DNA of 64,000 bases. Source: Ursus arctos. Taxonomy: Eukaryota; Chordata; Mammalia; Carnivora; Ursidae. The stretch covers positions 31,880,475-31,944,474 of the forward strand of contig NW_026622808.1 in the NCBI RefSeq assembly GCF_023065955.2, given 5' to 3'. The position numbers were made by a program, and so were the translations under genes. How positions within the stretch are numbered: the first letter of the stretch is position 1; every line of letters begins with the position of its first letter. This document shows positions 1-17,153 of the stretch, piece by piece. The notes beneath the pieces were generated by a model that was not told the origin of the DNA, searched no databases, and saw only the letters and a program-made list of their open reading frames with translations.

Positions 1-431
1 CGACATGTTAAAGAACACTTATGAAAAACCCACAGCAAATATACTCACTGGTGAAAGACTGAAAATTTTCTTTCTAAGATCAGGAACAAGACGAAGATAC
101 CCACTTTCACCACTGATATTCAACATTATGCTAAAAGTTTTAGCCAGGGCAAGAAAAATAAAGGCATCCAAAATTCCGTTTGTCAGTTTTACCTCAATAA
201 AGCTGGGTGGGGGGAGAGACACAAATTGGAAAGGAAGAAGTAAAACTTTCTCTATTTGAAGATGACCTGATTCTGCATATAGAAAATCCCAAAGAATTCA
301 TGTAAAAACTACTAAAGCTAATAAATTCAGCACTGTTTCAGGGTACAGATAACACATGAAAATCAGTTGTGTTTCTATATAGCAGCAATGACCAATCTGA
401 AAATAAAATTAATAAAACAGTTGCATTTACA

Positions 432-552
432 GGGGCGTCTGGTTGGTTCTGTTGGTAGAGCGTGCAACTCTCAATCCTGAGGTGAATTCAACCCCATGTT
501 GAGCATGGAGCCTACTTAAAAAACAAACAAACAACAAACAACAACAGCAATT
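432..552 (+). mobile_element. Short tRNA-derived carnivore SINE
   Basis: Head GGGGCGTCTGGTTGG, internal promoter-like GTGAATTCAACCCC, body ending GGAGCCTACTTAAAAAA. Similar CATTTAC flanks (target duplication) on both sides. Confidence 0.75.
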
Positions 553-1717
553 CCATTTACGATAGCATCCAAAAATAAAATACCTATGAATAAATTTAGC
601 TGTGAAAGACTTGTACACTGAAAACAAAACATTTCTGAAAGAAATTAATGAAGTCCTGATGCATGGAAAGCTCTCCCATGCTCATGGATTAGAAGACTTA
701 ATATTGTTGAAATGTCCATACTACCCGAAGCAATCTCCAGAGTCTATGTATCCTTATTTATACCAATGGCTTTTTTTTTTTTTTTTTGCAGAAATGGAAA
801 AGCCTACTTTCGAACTGATATGGAGTTGCAAGAGGTCGTGAGTGGCCAGCACCATTGAAAAGAAGAAAAGTTGGAGGACCCCAAAAGCCCAATTTCGAAA
901 AGTTACTACTAAGGTATAGTAACTGTGGCACTGGCATTAGGATAGACATATAGAATGTGGAATGAAATTGAGAATGCAGGATAAATTCAAATATCTATGA
1001 CAAATTGATTTTTGACAAGAGTTCCAAGACCTTTCAGTGATAACAGGAATAGTCTTTTCAACAACAAATGGTGCTGGGATAACAAGATAATCACATGCAA
1101 AAGAATGAAGTTGGAACTCTGTGTCACACCATAACAAAAATTAACTCAAAAATAGATCTACAACCTAAATTTAACAGCCAAGACTATAAAACTCTTAGAA
1201 GAAAACATAGGGGTAAATTTTCATGCCCTTGGATATTACAGAGGATCCTTAGGTATGACACTAAAAGCAGGAGCAACAATAGAAAAAAAAAAAAGATACA
1301 CTGGATTTGATCAAAATTCAAAACTTTGTGCATCAAAATACATTATCAGGAAAGTGGAAGACAATCTACAGAATGGGAAAATATATTTACAGATTATAGT
1401 ATCTAGTATTCGGAATATATAGGGAACTCTTACAACTAAAAAATAAAAAGACAACACAGTTAAAAAAAATGGGCAAAAGACTCAAATAGACATGTCTCCA
1501 GACATGGTATACAGATGGCCAACAAGTACATGAAGATGCTTAACATCATTAGGGAAATGTAGATTAAATGTAGATTAAAACCATAATGAGATATCATTTC
1601 ACACCCACAGGATGGATATTTAAAAATGTTGGGGAGAATGTGAAGAAATTGGAACCCTCAATGTTGCTGGCAAGAATGTAAAATGGTACAGTCCCTTTGG
1701 GAAACATTTGGTGATTT

Positions 1718-1911
1718 TTTTTTTTTTTAGATTTTATTTATTTATTTGGCAGAGGGAGAGCACACACACAAGCAGGGGGAGCTACAGAGGGCAAGCAAGA
1801 AGCATGCTCCCCACTTAGCAGGGAGCCCCATGTAGGGCTCGATCCCAGGACCCCGGGACCACGACCCCAGCCAAAGGCAGACGCTCAACCAACTGAGCCA
1901 CCCAGGCGCCC
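1718..1911 (-). mobile_element. Can-SINE, reverse
   Basis: T-rich AGATTTTATTTATTTATTTG on the left, GCCACCCAGGCGCC head on the right. Flanking duplication CATTTGG(T/C)GATTT. Confidence 0.9.
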
Positions 1912-2090
1912 CATTTGGCGATTTCTCAATAAGTTACACATGTAATTACTATAGGACCCAGCAAATTCCACTCTTAAGTTTGTACCCCAAACATTGAAAA
2001 CAGGTACTTAAGTTTATACCTTTACATAATTGTTCATAGGAGCACTATACGCAATAGCTAAAATGAGGAGACAACCCTAATGAGAGAATT

Positions 2091-6879
<4,789 letters not shown>

Positions 6880-7760
6880 GGTGGCAGAAGAGCTATGAAA
6901 ATATGCAGCTTTTGATGGTAGGAGAGAGCAAGTTCCATGTGAAGTACGCATTCTCACGGAGATCCCGCATTGACCAGGAAGTGAAGTCTAAATCCCTCAA
7001 GTCTGTTCTTTCCTCAGGCCATTTGGAATGAATTTTGTCTGATGCAATTAAGTTGCTTCATTTGTTTCCCTAGAACAATTGGACATTAGAAGAAAATGAT
7101 CTAAAAAATGGAATTTGAGAAGATGCCAGAAAAAGAGCTAGTAAAGACCATCTGCAGGGGATCATTTAGTAAAGAATAGGCACCAAGAACTTTGCGATTA
7201 AATGTTGAAAAGTTGATCTTTATCTCTGAGGTAAGAAGGGCAGTCACTAGGAAGTTCAGTGACGCGTGTTAAATCAACAGGCAATAAAAAACAGGAAGGG
7301 ACAAAACAACACTCTCATTTCTTAATCTTCCATGTTATTACTTTGGTGCTACTATTTAGTAATCAATAACAGTATTGAAGGGAAAACCATAGAGTATTTA
7401 CCAGCAGCTTACTTGCATTATTGAAAATATTATAGTACAAGGCAGTTGACATTATTTATATGCTGGTTTCAATACATTTTCCAGGCAAACTATATATCTA
7501 GGTAATTTCTGCCCAAGATCCTCCCTGAGTAAAAACAAATAATAAATAATATAACTCTTTTCCTACTCAAAAGTTTGCAAATTAGTATGTCCACTTTACC
7601 TGCTGGGACTCCCAAAGTTGCTGGGACAAACAGGCTGGACAAGATATTTTTTATTTCCAGTTTGTTGATAACGAAATAACGATGTGTGTGGGAGTGGGTG
7701 GGTGAGGGAGGAAATGTCTTTTCAAGGCTTAGATGCCTGGCAGTAGAAGAGGGTGAACTT
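6880..7760. other. SPINK8 5' flank, nothing recognised
   Basis: Holds the SPINK8 leader and promoter by position. No TATA box or CpG cluster is evident. Confidence 0.4.
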
Positions 7761-7886
7761 TGTTTGTTTTTAAAGATTTTTTTAAAAATTATTTTTGAGT
7801 TAACTCTACACCCAACGTGAGGCTCAAACCCACAAACTGGAGATCAAGAGTTGCACATTCCAATGACTGAGCCACCCAGGTACCGC
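7761..7886 (-). mobile_element. Short tRNA-derived SINE, reverse
   Basis: Compact form without CT-rich middle: ACTCTACACCCAACGTGAGG and GACTGAGCCACCCAGG. Related AGAG(G)GT/GGAACT flanks. Confidence 0.75.
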
Positions 7887-8538
7887 AAAGAGAGGGAACT
7901 CACAACTTAGGAATATGGTAACAACTCGTACCTATTTCTTCCAACTCCAAATTCTGTAATGCCTAAATCTTGTGAGTTTCTATTTCAGTTTTTTAAGGGT
8001 GGTATGTACTGCCCACTGCCACTCCAGAATCTACATTCTTGCCAAACCTGGACCTCGCAATCTAGAGATGTGTCCTACCCAAATTTGAGTTCCTGTTTTT
8101 ATCTGGATAGCAATCATTGTATTCAGGATGGCTTTGGGTATGTACACAGTACGATAAATTACTAAATCCGCATATGCAGTTACTTATTTCATCAGTAGTC
8201 AAAACTACGTATTCAGTTTATTGAAACCTGTAATTTAGGTTTCTAATACTGACTTACAAAATCTTAAAGTGGAAAGTTACCTTATATGGAATCTGCCAGG
8301 TTCAGCCTTGTTGAGTGGAGTTGAGGAATCCTGGGATGGAGTGCTCTTTCCATGGGCACTAAATGGTAGCTCTTTCTGCCACTTGGAACAAAAGTCCCTC
8401 AAAACACCAACTTTAAAGGAAAAGTTCAGAGGTTATTGGGTATCATAAATTCTGTAGGCCCCAGTCCTAGATGAATGGCATTAAATAGGGACATGCTGCA
8501 TAGTTCTGAGAGGTGGAGTATACTTTCTCAGTACTGTT

Positions 8539-8673
8539 TTTTGTTTGTTTTTTAAGTAGGCTCCACACTTAGCTTGGAGCCCAACCTGAGGCTTGAATTC
8601 ACGACCCTAAGATTAAGACCTGAGCTGATACCAAGAGTTAGAGGCTTAACCAACTGAGCCACCCAGGTGCCCC
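8539..8673 (-). mobile_element. Short tRNA-derived SINE, reverse
   Basis: TAAGTAGGCTCCACACTTAG to GAGCCACCCAGGTGCCC; duplication CTCAGTACTGTT on both sides. Confidence 0.85.
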
Positions 8674-8770
8674 TACTCTCTCAGTACTGTTCTAATTGAC
8701 CACAGTGTGTACCATGATAGTCTCCAAAATTTTTGCTTTCAATCCCTCTAAATTTGGTGCCCACTTAGAT

Positions 8771-8985
8771 TTTTTAAAAATATTTGTTGTATTTGAGAGA
8801 GAGAGAGAGAGAGAGACTGGGAGGAGGAGCAGAGGGGGAGGGAGAAGGAGAAGGAGAGAACTCCAAACAAGCTCTGCACTGAGCATGGAGCCCAATGTGG
8901 GGCTTGATCCCACAATCCTGAGACAATAACCTGAGCTGAAACCATGAGTCAAACTCCCAACCCACTGAGCCACCCAGGCGCCCCC
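8771..8985 (-). mobile_element. Can-SINE, reverse, with (GA)n
   Basis: T-rich left edge, GAGA run near 8797-8815, GCCACCCAGGCGCCC head. CCACTTAGAT flanks. Confidence 0.88.
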
Positions 8986-9025
8986 ACCCCACTTAGATAA
9001 ATATTTTTTTAACTCTCTCTCTATT

Positions 9026-9221
9026 TTTTTAAAGATTTTATTTATTTATTTGACAGAGATAGACAGCCAGCAAGAGAGAGGGAACACAAGCAGGGGGAGT
9101 GGGAGAGGAAGAAGCAGGCTCCTAGCAGAGGAGCCCGATGTGGGGCTTGATCCCATAATGCTGGGACCACGCCCTGAGCCGAAGGCAGACGCTTAACGAC
9201 TGTGCCACCCAGGCGCCCCCC
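9026..9221 (-). mobile_element. Can-SINE, reverse
   Basis: AAAGATTTTATTTATTTATT to GCCACCCAGGCGCCCC, landing in the flank of the SINE at 8771 (CACTTAGATA reused as target). Confidence 0.9.
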
Positions 9222-9741
9222 CCACTTAGATATTTTTTAAGTGGCATATAAAATGTTCCACCCCAAGTTTAAATGGTTACAAATAATTAAATGATTGACT
9301 TATTTTAAATGCAAACGTTTTAAAATAAAAATGTTGAAAGCAAAAGTTGTTCTTTAAGATGTATCCAGTGGAATCCACATTCTTTGGTGATTTGATGTCA
9401 CCATGATAATATGAAAGGCACATGGATGAGCTCACAGTTCAAATTTTATGTACTTTTCCTCCTTGAATGAGTAGAATTTTCATTCTACTTTCCCTACAGC
9501 TTTATACACAATGTTAGTTATAAATCTTTAGTGGTCAGGCTTTTCTAGTTTTCTTCAACAGAAATGTGCAATTGAATTGTGTTTTCAATTTCCTGTGAGC
9601 ATAGGGTATAAAGTGTTAATAAAATTCTTTTGGGTTGAGTTATCACAAGCACTAGTAGTACACCTTGATCAAGACAGCATATATTACAAATGTTGATAGT
9701 TATTTAATGTAGAAGGAACTTTTTATTAAATCTTTCTCTAT
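9222..9741. other. Intergenic, nothing recognised
   Basis: AT-rich unique-looking sequence. Confidence 0.5.
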
Positions 9742-9851
9742 CTTTTTAAGTTTATTTATTTAAGTATTCTCTATACCCAATGCGGAGCTCTAACTCAGGA
9801 CTCTAAGATCCAAAGTCACATGCTCCTCCCACGGAGCCAGCCAGGCGCTCT
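9742..9851 (-). mobile_element. Short tRNA-derived SINE, reverse, old
   Basis: AAGTTTATTTATTTAAGTA, TACCCAATGCGGAGCTC and GGAGCCAGCCAGGCGC; diverged. Confidence 0.7.
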
Positions 9852-10388
9852 TAAGTATACATCTCTTAATGTGATGCATGGTGCTGATGTTTTTCTATTT
9901 TTCTAAACATTGTGTCTTTTTGGGTTGGTCTTTGGGAACTGAAAATTCATACCTTTTCCCCAGTTTTCCCTTAGACTTTCCTAAGAAATTCATAAGTTAT
10001 TACTTCTATGTAATGAATCAAATTTTATAATCTGCAAAGTACAATTTTACTAGATCGATGATTTATGTGCTAATTGTGTATTAATTGTATTTATAGAATA
10101 TATTATCACACAAATATTTTTACATGGTATTTCATCAAATAATTCCGTTTTATTATTACATAGTTTCTGCTTTCTTATCGTCTTTGATATGGTTGTCCCT
10201 GCCCCTAAATTGTAGATGTAGTCATGTAGGATTTTTTGCAAAATTTTATTGCTTTATATTTTTAATTTAAATACTTAAGTTGTCTGGATATTTTAAGTTT
10301 AAATACTTAAGCTCAGATTTAAATATGGAGTAAAAGAGGACTTGTAAAAAATATTTTACATATGCAAAGAACTACAATGATGAAGCTA

Positions 10389-10503
10389 CTGTCACCAGCT
10401 GGCTCAGTCAGTGGAGCATGTGATTCATGATCTTGGCATTGTGAGTTCGAACCCCACATTGGATGTAGAGATTACGTAAAAATAAAATCTTAAAAAAAAA
10501 AAG
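10389..10503 (+). mobile_element. Short tRNA-derived SINE, forward
   Basis: CAGCTGGCTCAGTCAGTGGAG, GTGAGTTCGAACCCCACATT and AAAAATAAAATCTTAAAA tail. The first motif is quoted only in part as a head match. Confidence 0.78.
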
Positions 10504-10651
10504 AAAGAAAAGAAAGAAATAGATCTTTAGAAGCCAACAAATAGCTTTAATAGTTTTGAAAATGAATTAAGAAATAGGAAAACAAACCAATAAAACAAAG
10601 GTGAGAGTCCGATATTGGGAGTTTTATCTTCTAGAAAAAGGAAGCAAGTAG

Positions 10652-10820
10652 GGTGTCTGCTTTCGGCTCAGGGGGTGATCCCTGCGTTCTGGGATCGAGC
10701 CCTACATCAGGCTCCTCTGCTGGGAGGCTGCTTCTTCCTCTTCCACTCTCCCTGCTGTGTTCCCTCTCTCGCTGGCTGTCTCTCTCTCTGTCAAATAAAT
10801 AAAATCTTAAAAAAAAAATA
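10652..10820 (+). mobile_element. Can-SINE, forward, 5' truncated
   Basis: Lacks the usual GGCGCCTGGGTGGCTCAG head and begins at GTCTGCTTTCGGCTCAGG, yet is bounded by a duplication (GAAAAAGGAAGCAAGTAG at 10634, one A shorter at 10821). Confidence 0.88.
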
Positions 10821-10837
10821 GAAAAGGAAGCAAGTAG

Positions 10838-11696
10838 ATGGCTTCGTCTCCCCTCGGGACGGTGTGTCAGGTGGTGCATATAGAAGTCCACTGGAGGGAG
10901 CCACGCAAGAGGCTGTTTGACCAGCCCAGGTGGCCAAAGAGGGAGCTCCAGACCAAAGCCAGGAGAATGGAAAAGCTGAATCACAGCACTTACACGAAGT
11001 AGGGGGACATGCGTGATGTCCGAGCAGAGCAAAGAAGCACACTTTACATATCCGTTTGTAAGCAACCACATACGGGCTATTTTAGGAAACCAAGCAATAG
11101 AAAGAGACCAGTTCCCAGCTCAGTCACAAAATAGCCTCTCCATTCAGGCTTCCTTCATGATAGGTGATTGTCACCATTAAATACTTCCCTGGATCACCCA
11201 CCCACCAGCTACCCACGTCAACTCTTCACCTCCATTTAACAATCAACTCGTTCATACCACCTGAAGGAGTTGATGAAGAAATAGAATAAAAAACAAGAAT
11301 AAAGAAAATAATAGCAGGGGTAGGAAAATATGTTTAAGGACAGAAATAACAAAAATTATCCAAAAGGATCATTTGAATCTCTGAAACCTCCAGACTTACA
11401 TTGTTATTTGTCCAATTATATACTGAAGAAAAGAAAGTGGGCAGCTTCTCACTGATCACAAGCACTTGGGGTGAGAGAGACACTTATTGTCTCCTTAATT
11501 GTATCGGGCTCTGAGACAGAAACAAATGAGAATCTCCCAGCACATGCCGTCAGTATGGGAACTCAAAGATTTTATTCTTTTTATGTAAGCAGAAAAATTA
11601 TAATGTTCCTAATATTTGTGTATAAAACCAGACATTTTTATAAAAGATGACACAGGAAAATGTAGAACTCTAAAATACTTTTAAAACAGGTATCCT
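10838..11696. other. Intergenic, nothing recognised
   Basis: No gene or repeat could be supported. Confidence 0.4.
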
Positions 11697-11912
11697 GGGC
11701 GTCTGGGTGGCTCAGTTGGTTAAGCATCTGCCTTTGGCTCAGGTCATAATCCTGGAGTCCCAGGATCCAGTCCCACATTGGGCTCCCTGCTCAGCAGGGA
11801 GTCTGCTTCTCCCTCTCCCTCTGACCCTCTCCCCAGCTCCTGCTCTCATTTGCCCATGCTCTCTCTCTCTCTCAAAAATAAAGAAACAAAAATCTTTAAT
11901 TAAAAAAATAAA
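11697..11912 (+). mobile_element. Can-SINE, forward
   Basis: GGCGTCTGGGTGGCTCAG head, CT-rich middle, A-rich tail. Confidence 0.92.
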
Positions 11913-12115
11913 ACAGTATCCTTAGAAGATTACCCTAAACGAAATCAGTGTAGTTAGGAACAGAAGGGTCCAGGGTATCTGAACCCCTTTCTGAGTATAA
12001 CCCATTCTGCAGAATATCCCATTCTTTCTGCGTTCTCAGAAAGCGATAGGACACGGGATGCCCAAATGCGTGTGTGTGCTTATTGAAAGGAATCTATCCC
12101 AGTCCCAAAGCACAC

Positions 12116-12153
12116 ATTTAATGGAATATTTAACATTTAATGGAATATTTAAC
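12116..12153. repeat. Tandem duplication of 19 bases
   Basis: Two perfect adjacent copies of ATTTAATGGAATATTTAAC. Confidence 0.9.
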
Positions 12154-12415
12154 ATGAGAGATTCTGAATCAGAAAATTGTTGAAATTTGGGACATAGAAC
12201 ACAGAGGCACAGAGCTAAGAAGCAGAGATTTTGCCAAATGATAGTTTAAGATATTTGAAGACCGTTGGGTATTCAAATATTTAAGCTATTCAAAGAAGTA
12301 GGTGAGAGGTTGGGGAGGAGAGAGAGCAAATGGATAGTTAGAAAGGCACAGGCTACTAACAATAGAGTCAGAATATGAAGTCCTAGTTTTCTGTCAAAGA
12401 GAGATACTTGTATTA

Positions 12416-12880
12416 TGTGTCTGAAAGAGGACTTCAGGCACCTCCATTTTGACCTCAGTCATACTTTCTAACTGATTCAGTTCTTTCTAGCATATCTCTT
12501 AACTCAGGCCAAAGACCCTGCAGGCAAAGCATCCCCAGATGGGAACTGAAACTACCCCCTCAAGCAATGAGAACCGCCCTGAGCCAGCAACCCAATGATG
12601 ATGACTGACCCCAAGACGATGGTCCACCTGACCTCACTGCCCATCTGCACGTATCCACCGACCTTTGTCCCACGTTTCCCTTATATAAACCTGGAAGTAC
12701 TTTCAGCACTTTGGAGACAGTCTTTGAGATGCTAGTCTGCTGTCTTCCAGGTGTTGGCCTCCCTGAAATAAACTCCTTTCTTGTTTCACCACCGCTGGTC
12801 TCTCTGCCTTTGGATTTTGTCAGCAGTGACTGGCCACATCTCTTTGGGACCCCGGAGCCAGGGGCTCATGCACCCCTGCC
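12416..12880 (+). mobile_element. Solo endogenous retrovirus LTR
   Basis: TATATAAA at 12682-12689 and AATAAA at 12777-12782, 95 bases apart, as in a U3-R-U5 unit; CA-rich upstream half resembles gammaretroviral-type U3. No internal genes beside it. Family not named. Confidence 0.65.
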
Positions 12881-13899
12881 GCCCAGTTATATTTCTGTTG
12901 AAGGATGTTTTTTCCAGTGAATCAATGCTTCACTAACGCTACATGAAAGACTAGGTAATAAACAATAACAAGGTAATAAATAATGATAAATAATGAAACA
13001 GTGATAAGACTATCTAAAAAGTATAAGAGAAGCCTATAGAAGTATCTGTATTAAAGAAAGAAAGCAGGATAGTGGCCCTTGAATAAGAGAAAAGGAGCTG
13101 AGGAAAATCAACAAGCAAGAAAAGTAGAGACAGGAATCCGAAACCGAAAACTTGAAATATAACAAAATATCAAATTATCATTAAATGAAAGATAATGGCT
13201 CACCATATAAGTTTAACTTCCAAAGGAATTGTTTCGGTAAAAGTGCTCCCGGGAAATGATGTGTGTGCGTGTTTATTGTAGAAAACATGTATTTGTCGAA
13301 GGCAGTAAGTCATTGAATGCATGTGGGGAGCCGAGGCGATGGCAGATTGCTTGAGAGAAAGCACAATCCAGCATAAACACACCAGCCCGCGTGAAGCCTG
13401 GGTGAAAGTGGTGCTGTCCACATGGGCCCTGGACCTCATTAAAAATTGAGGAGACAGTCTCCCTAAAATCTATAAAGCACTGTCATTCTCCATCGACCAG
13501 TCTCTTGTGCAAACAACACAGCGCTGGCCGCGGTGATTGGCGTGACTCTGACAGGGCTGTTGTTCGTTTGTTTGTTTTTAACCTTTTGAAGCTTTAACGT
13601 AGATATGATTTCTGATAGGTTTTTACAAATACTGAAAGTAGCTTCCGGACCCTCTTCTTTTAAGGATCTTTGGAGATTCATAAGAACTACAGATTTGAAC
13701 ATTGCAGTTACCATCCAAGGAGAACGAAAATTCAGTGACTTCCCCAAAGTAATTAACATGAAATTACAAGTCCTGATTATTCTTAGCTTTTCACAAAATG
13801 CTCCACAGAGTTTTAAAAAGACACAAAAAGCATTTTTGGATTTAGATAAACCTTTTAAAATATAAAATGAGACCACAAAGCAGTGTGACAGGTTTTCTT
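12881..13899. other. Intergenic, nothing recognised
   Basis: A 149-codon open frame on the minus strand at 13463-13912 has no recognisable domain and is treated as chance. Confidence 0.4.
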
Positions 13900-14089
13900 T
13901 TTTATAATACATCTATTAAAGTTTATTTATTTATTTGAGAGAGAGAGAGTGGGAGTAGAGAGAGGGGGACAAGCCGACTCCTCGCTGAGCATGGAGCCCG
14001 ACATGGGGCTCAATCTCAGGACACTGAGATCACGACCCGAGCTGAAATCAGGAGTCGGGTGGTTAACCGGCTGAGCCACCCAGGCGCCC
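13900..14089 (-). mobile_element. Can-SINE, reverse
   Basis: Bounded by perfect CAGTGTGACAGGTTTTCTT at 13881-13899 and 14090-14108. Confidence 0.95.
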
Positions 14090-14108
14090 CAGTGTGACAG
14101 GTTTTCTT

Positions 14109-15832
14109 CTGTCACTTGCAAACTCTTGAGAAGCAATCCTCAGAGCCCTAGAAGTGCCGTGGAAATATCTTCATTTTCCATCAGGATAAACTGCATCCAA
14201 CCAAGAGTCAGGGGATCTGGGTTCTAGCCGGACAGGGCACTTTTTATGTTGCAATATCTGAGATTCCCCTCAAGCTTAGAGAAGATGACGAGGTCACCAT
14301 TTGGATATGCAATGGGGTAAGAGTGATCATAAAAGCCCAGATACGAGGCTGGAAATTCTCAGCTTTCTATCCAAATGGCTGTGTGGTGAGGAGAAGCTAA
14401 ACTCCGTGTTGTAACTTCGGAATCTCTGAGCTCACCTCTTTCCAGAGCTGTGATTGTCATGCCCCCCACAGCAGGAATGACAGTGGCATCAAGGGAACAT
14501 CGCACTAATTCTCTGACAAAGATTTGTCCAAGGTAGTATTATTGTAAACGATTATTAGCGATTAATGAAAATGCCCAACGAGATGGTCAAAATTAACTAG
14601 AAGAGAAACTTTGCACTGGTTTCCAGGGTGACGGGAAGCAAGTATCCTCAGACGCAGTAAATCAGTGTAGAGAATCTAATTTCACTTTCCAGAGAGAATT
14701 ATGGTTCCTTTGAGGAATCGATTTCCCTGGATGTGTAATTCCATATACTTTTCTTTACAAATTTCAGATACTCAGACATTTATGATATAAAAAGTGAAAT
14801 AGAAACACCAAAAAATAGTGTATAATGAGACTGCCAAGGAGGAAGAAGTAAGAACCCTTTTCCCCTCACTAATGTCATCTTAACAAGGAGGTAATGTTTG
14901 ATTAAATCCAAAACTATTAAGAGGAAAATTAATATAACCATATTGAAGCAGCTCCTGAATTATACATGAAGGAAGTTTGGGGAAGATTGGTGGTTTCCGC
15001 AGCCTCCGTGGAACCGTGGTTCTGAAGAATCTAGGAACCAAGGCCAACACTGTTGTGTAGATGGCCCTATTAAATATTTTGGATATGAAAAGAGGGAGGG
15101 TTTATCCTACCTTCTGGTGCGGATTCATCTTCCCTGATTATCCAGAGAACTTTCTTTATCTTGTTTCTGAGAACTAATTAACATGATGTCATCATCTCAA
15201 GATAATCAAAATCTCTTCAGATTACACTGTGATATGGAACAGAAAAGTTGCGGTAGCCCCATGGAGAGAGAGTGAATGTGAATGCTTTCTTAACCAGGTG
15301 ATCGAAAATTGCTTTTGATCCTCCTTCCTGATAGAGACGAAAGACAACACATACTTTAGACTAATAGCCACATTCCGGAGCTCGTGTTAATCTGTCCGTA
15401 CAAGGTTAATCCCTCTGCATGCCTGGGGCACATGGAACCGCCCCACGGTTAGGTTCAGGGTGGTTCACTCTCACCTGCCATGATCCATCTCGTTTTTGCA
15501 ATGGCCAGATTTTGGCCTGTGATGGGGCCCGTATTCCCTTTGTCTTTGAGGCTACAATTCTACCTGGATACAGTACAGTATTTTGATTAGTTAAGGCGGT
15601 TTCAGGAGCATTCATTTGGCTCTTCTTACCATCGTGAATTTTACTTCACAGGACATACAACCAACGCGTGTGCTCTGCCAGCAGCCAGGTGGAGCCATCA
15701 TGACTTTATAGTCCAAGACCAGAGAGATGACAATGAGGTAAGTTCACAGAACCATTGGATCCAGTATAAAATGAACTTGAGTTGGGTAACCTCTGATCTC
15801 CATATGTTTGAGTTTAACATGAGGACTGTGAT
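14109..15832. other. Intergenic, no firm feature
   Basis: Unique-looking; a weak MIR-like stretch around 14150-14230. Confidence 0.3.
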
Positions 15833-16130
15833 TGATTTTTTCTTTTTTTCTTTTAATCAAAGTATAGTTGACATATAATAGGTTAGTGTCAGGTGTACAA
15901 CATGGTGATTCAACAATTATATGCCTTACAAAATGCTTACCACAAGTGTAACTGCCATCTGTCACCGTGCAAAATTAATATGATATTATTGACTGTATTC
16001 CCTGTGCTGTACTTTTCATCCCCATGACTTATTTATTTTATAACTGGAAGTTTATACCTCTTATGTTACCCTGGTAATTGGGTAAGCTCCTTATCTATAT
16101 CCAAAAGCCCTCAATAGATCTGGGTATCCC
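15833..16130 (-). mobile_element. L1 3' end, reverse
   Basis: AGTATAGTTGACATATAATA, GTGTCAGGTGTACAACATGG and ATTCCCTGTGCTGTACTTTT, the reverse of a carnivore L1 3' end. Confidence 0.8.
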
Positions 16131-16826
16131 TTTTTTCCCAGTGTGGAGTTACTTGGGTCCATGGCCATAGGTCCCACTGGTAAAAGACTCCGTGAATATA
16201 TGTTTATTTATACTTACAGAGGCTCTGTTGGTTCCATTCTCAAGGACACCAGGTCCCCAGGTTCCCATTCAAGCAATGGGCTCTGTGAACTGGTTTAGAT
16301 GTCAAAGCTGTATAAGGGCTCACAGTTATCTGCTCAGTTGCTGACATGAGTCTTCTGCAGTCCCATTCTTTATCATTTCATCTGTAGAAGGTGAGCAGTG
16401 CCGTCGCTGGCTACCGATGCTATCTCATACCTAGAACAAGGCCAGTTTGCCACAGACACAAATCCTTATGGATAGAGGCCCCCAGGTTGCAAAGCCAGAC
16501 TTGCTTCCAGTCATAGCAGTCACACCCATCTTGCTTCTGACAGTGAGCTGTTACCATCCGGCTCCTGTTGTATGGAATGCTATTGACACTAGGGAGCCCA
16601 CTTTCTTAGTCACTTTCCTGTCCTCACCAGGATCTTCAGAGGACAAAAGCTCACCAGTGAGCTTCTCGGTGATGCTGGAGCCCATCTGACTAATAATAAT
16701 ACAGGATGTATTGCTTTTGTGAGAGGAGTGATCTCTGGGCCCTCTCCAGGACCATACTCAGCTGGGTTATGGTAAGCATAATCAGCTCCAGGGCTGTTCT
16801 AGTGGGTTCTCTGGATTCACATCATC
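16131..16826. other. Intergenic, nothing recognised
   Basis: No supported feature. Confidence 0.4.
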
Positions 16827-16945
16827 TTTTTTTTTTTTTTTTAGTTTTATTTATTTAAGTAATCTCTACACCCAACGTGGGACTAAACTCATGACCCCAA
16901 GATCAAGAGTCACACACTCTCCTAACTGAGCCAGCTAGGCACCCC
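16827..16945 (-). mobile_element. Short tRNA-derived SINE, reverse
   Basis: AGTAATCTCTACACCCAACG to GAGCCAGCTAGGCACCCC after a T run. Confidence 0.8.
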
Positions 16946-16960
16946 TAATAATTCAATTCT

Positions 16961-17153
16961 TTTTTTTTTTTTTAAGACTTTATTTAGTCATTTGAGAGAG
17001 AGAGAGAGTGAGTGAGAGCATCAGCAGGGAGGAGGGTCAGAGGGAGAGGGACAAGCAGACTCCCTGCTGAGTGTGGGGCTTAATCCCAGGACCCTGAGAT
17101 CATGACCTGAGCCGAAGGCAGACACTTAACCAACTGAGCCAGCCAGGCGCCCC
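16961..17153 (-). mobile_element. Can-SINE, reverse
   Basis: Inserted just right of the previous SINE; A(A/G)TAATTCAATTCTT duplication on both sides. Confidence 0.92.

Larger units (their letters stand above)
1..2090 (+). mobile_element. Old L1 LINE fragment, ORF2 region
   Basis: Reads as decayed L1 ORF2: the reverse-transcriptase stretch near 30-190, then the LYIENPKE-like part, the KWVTDLSIK-like region near 1080-1300 and the terminal part near 1580-1680. Broken by stops and shifts and split by SINEs at 432 and 1718. The element starts left of the window. Confidence 0.8.

Noticed and set aside
431..552. A tRNA gene (tRNA-like A and B boxes)
   Set aside because: Sequence is a SINE: followed by an A-rich tail, surrounded by a target duplication, and repeated many times in the window in decayed form.
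8797..8815. GA repeats as a possible CRISPR or regulatory array
   Set aside because: They are the CT-rich middle of a reversed SINE; CRISPR arrays do not occur in this kind of genome.
10631..11071. 146-codon open frame on the minus strand
   Set aside because: Its C-terminal half is translated SINE sequence; the remainder has no domain.
13463..13912. 149-codon open frame on the minus strand
   Set aside because: No domain, ends in a SINE flank, and the opposite strand is also open for 86 codons; treated as chance.
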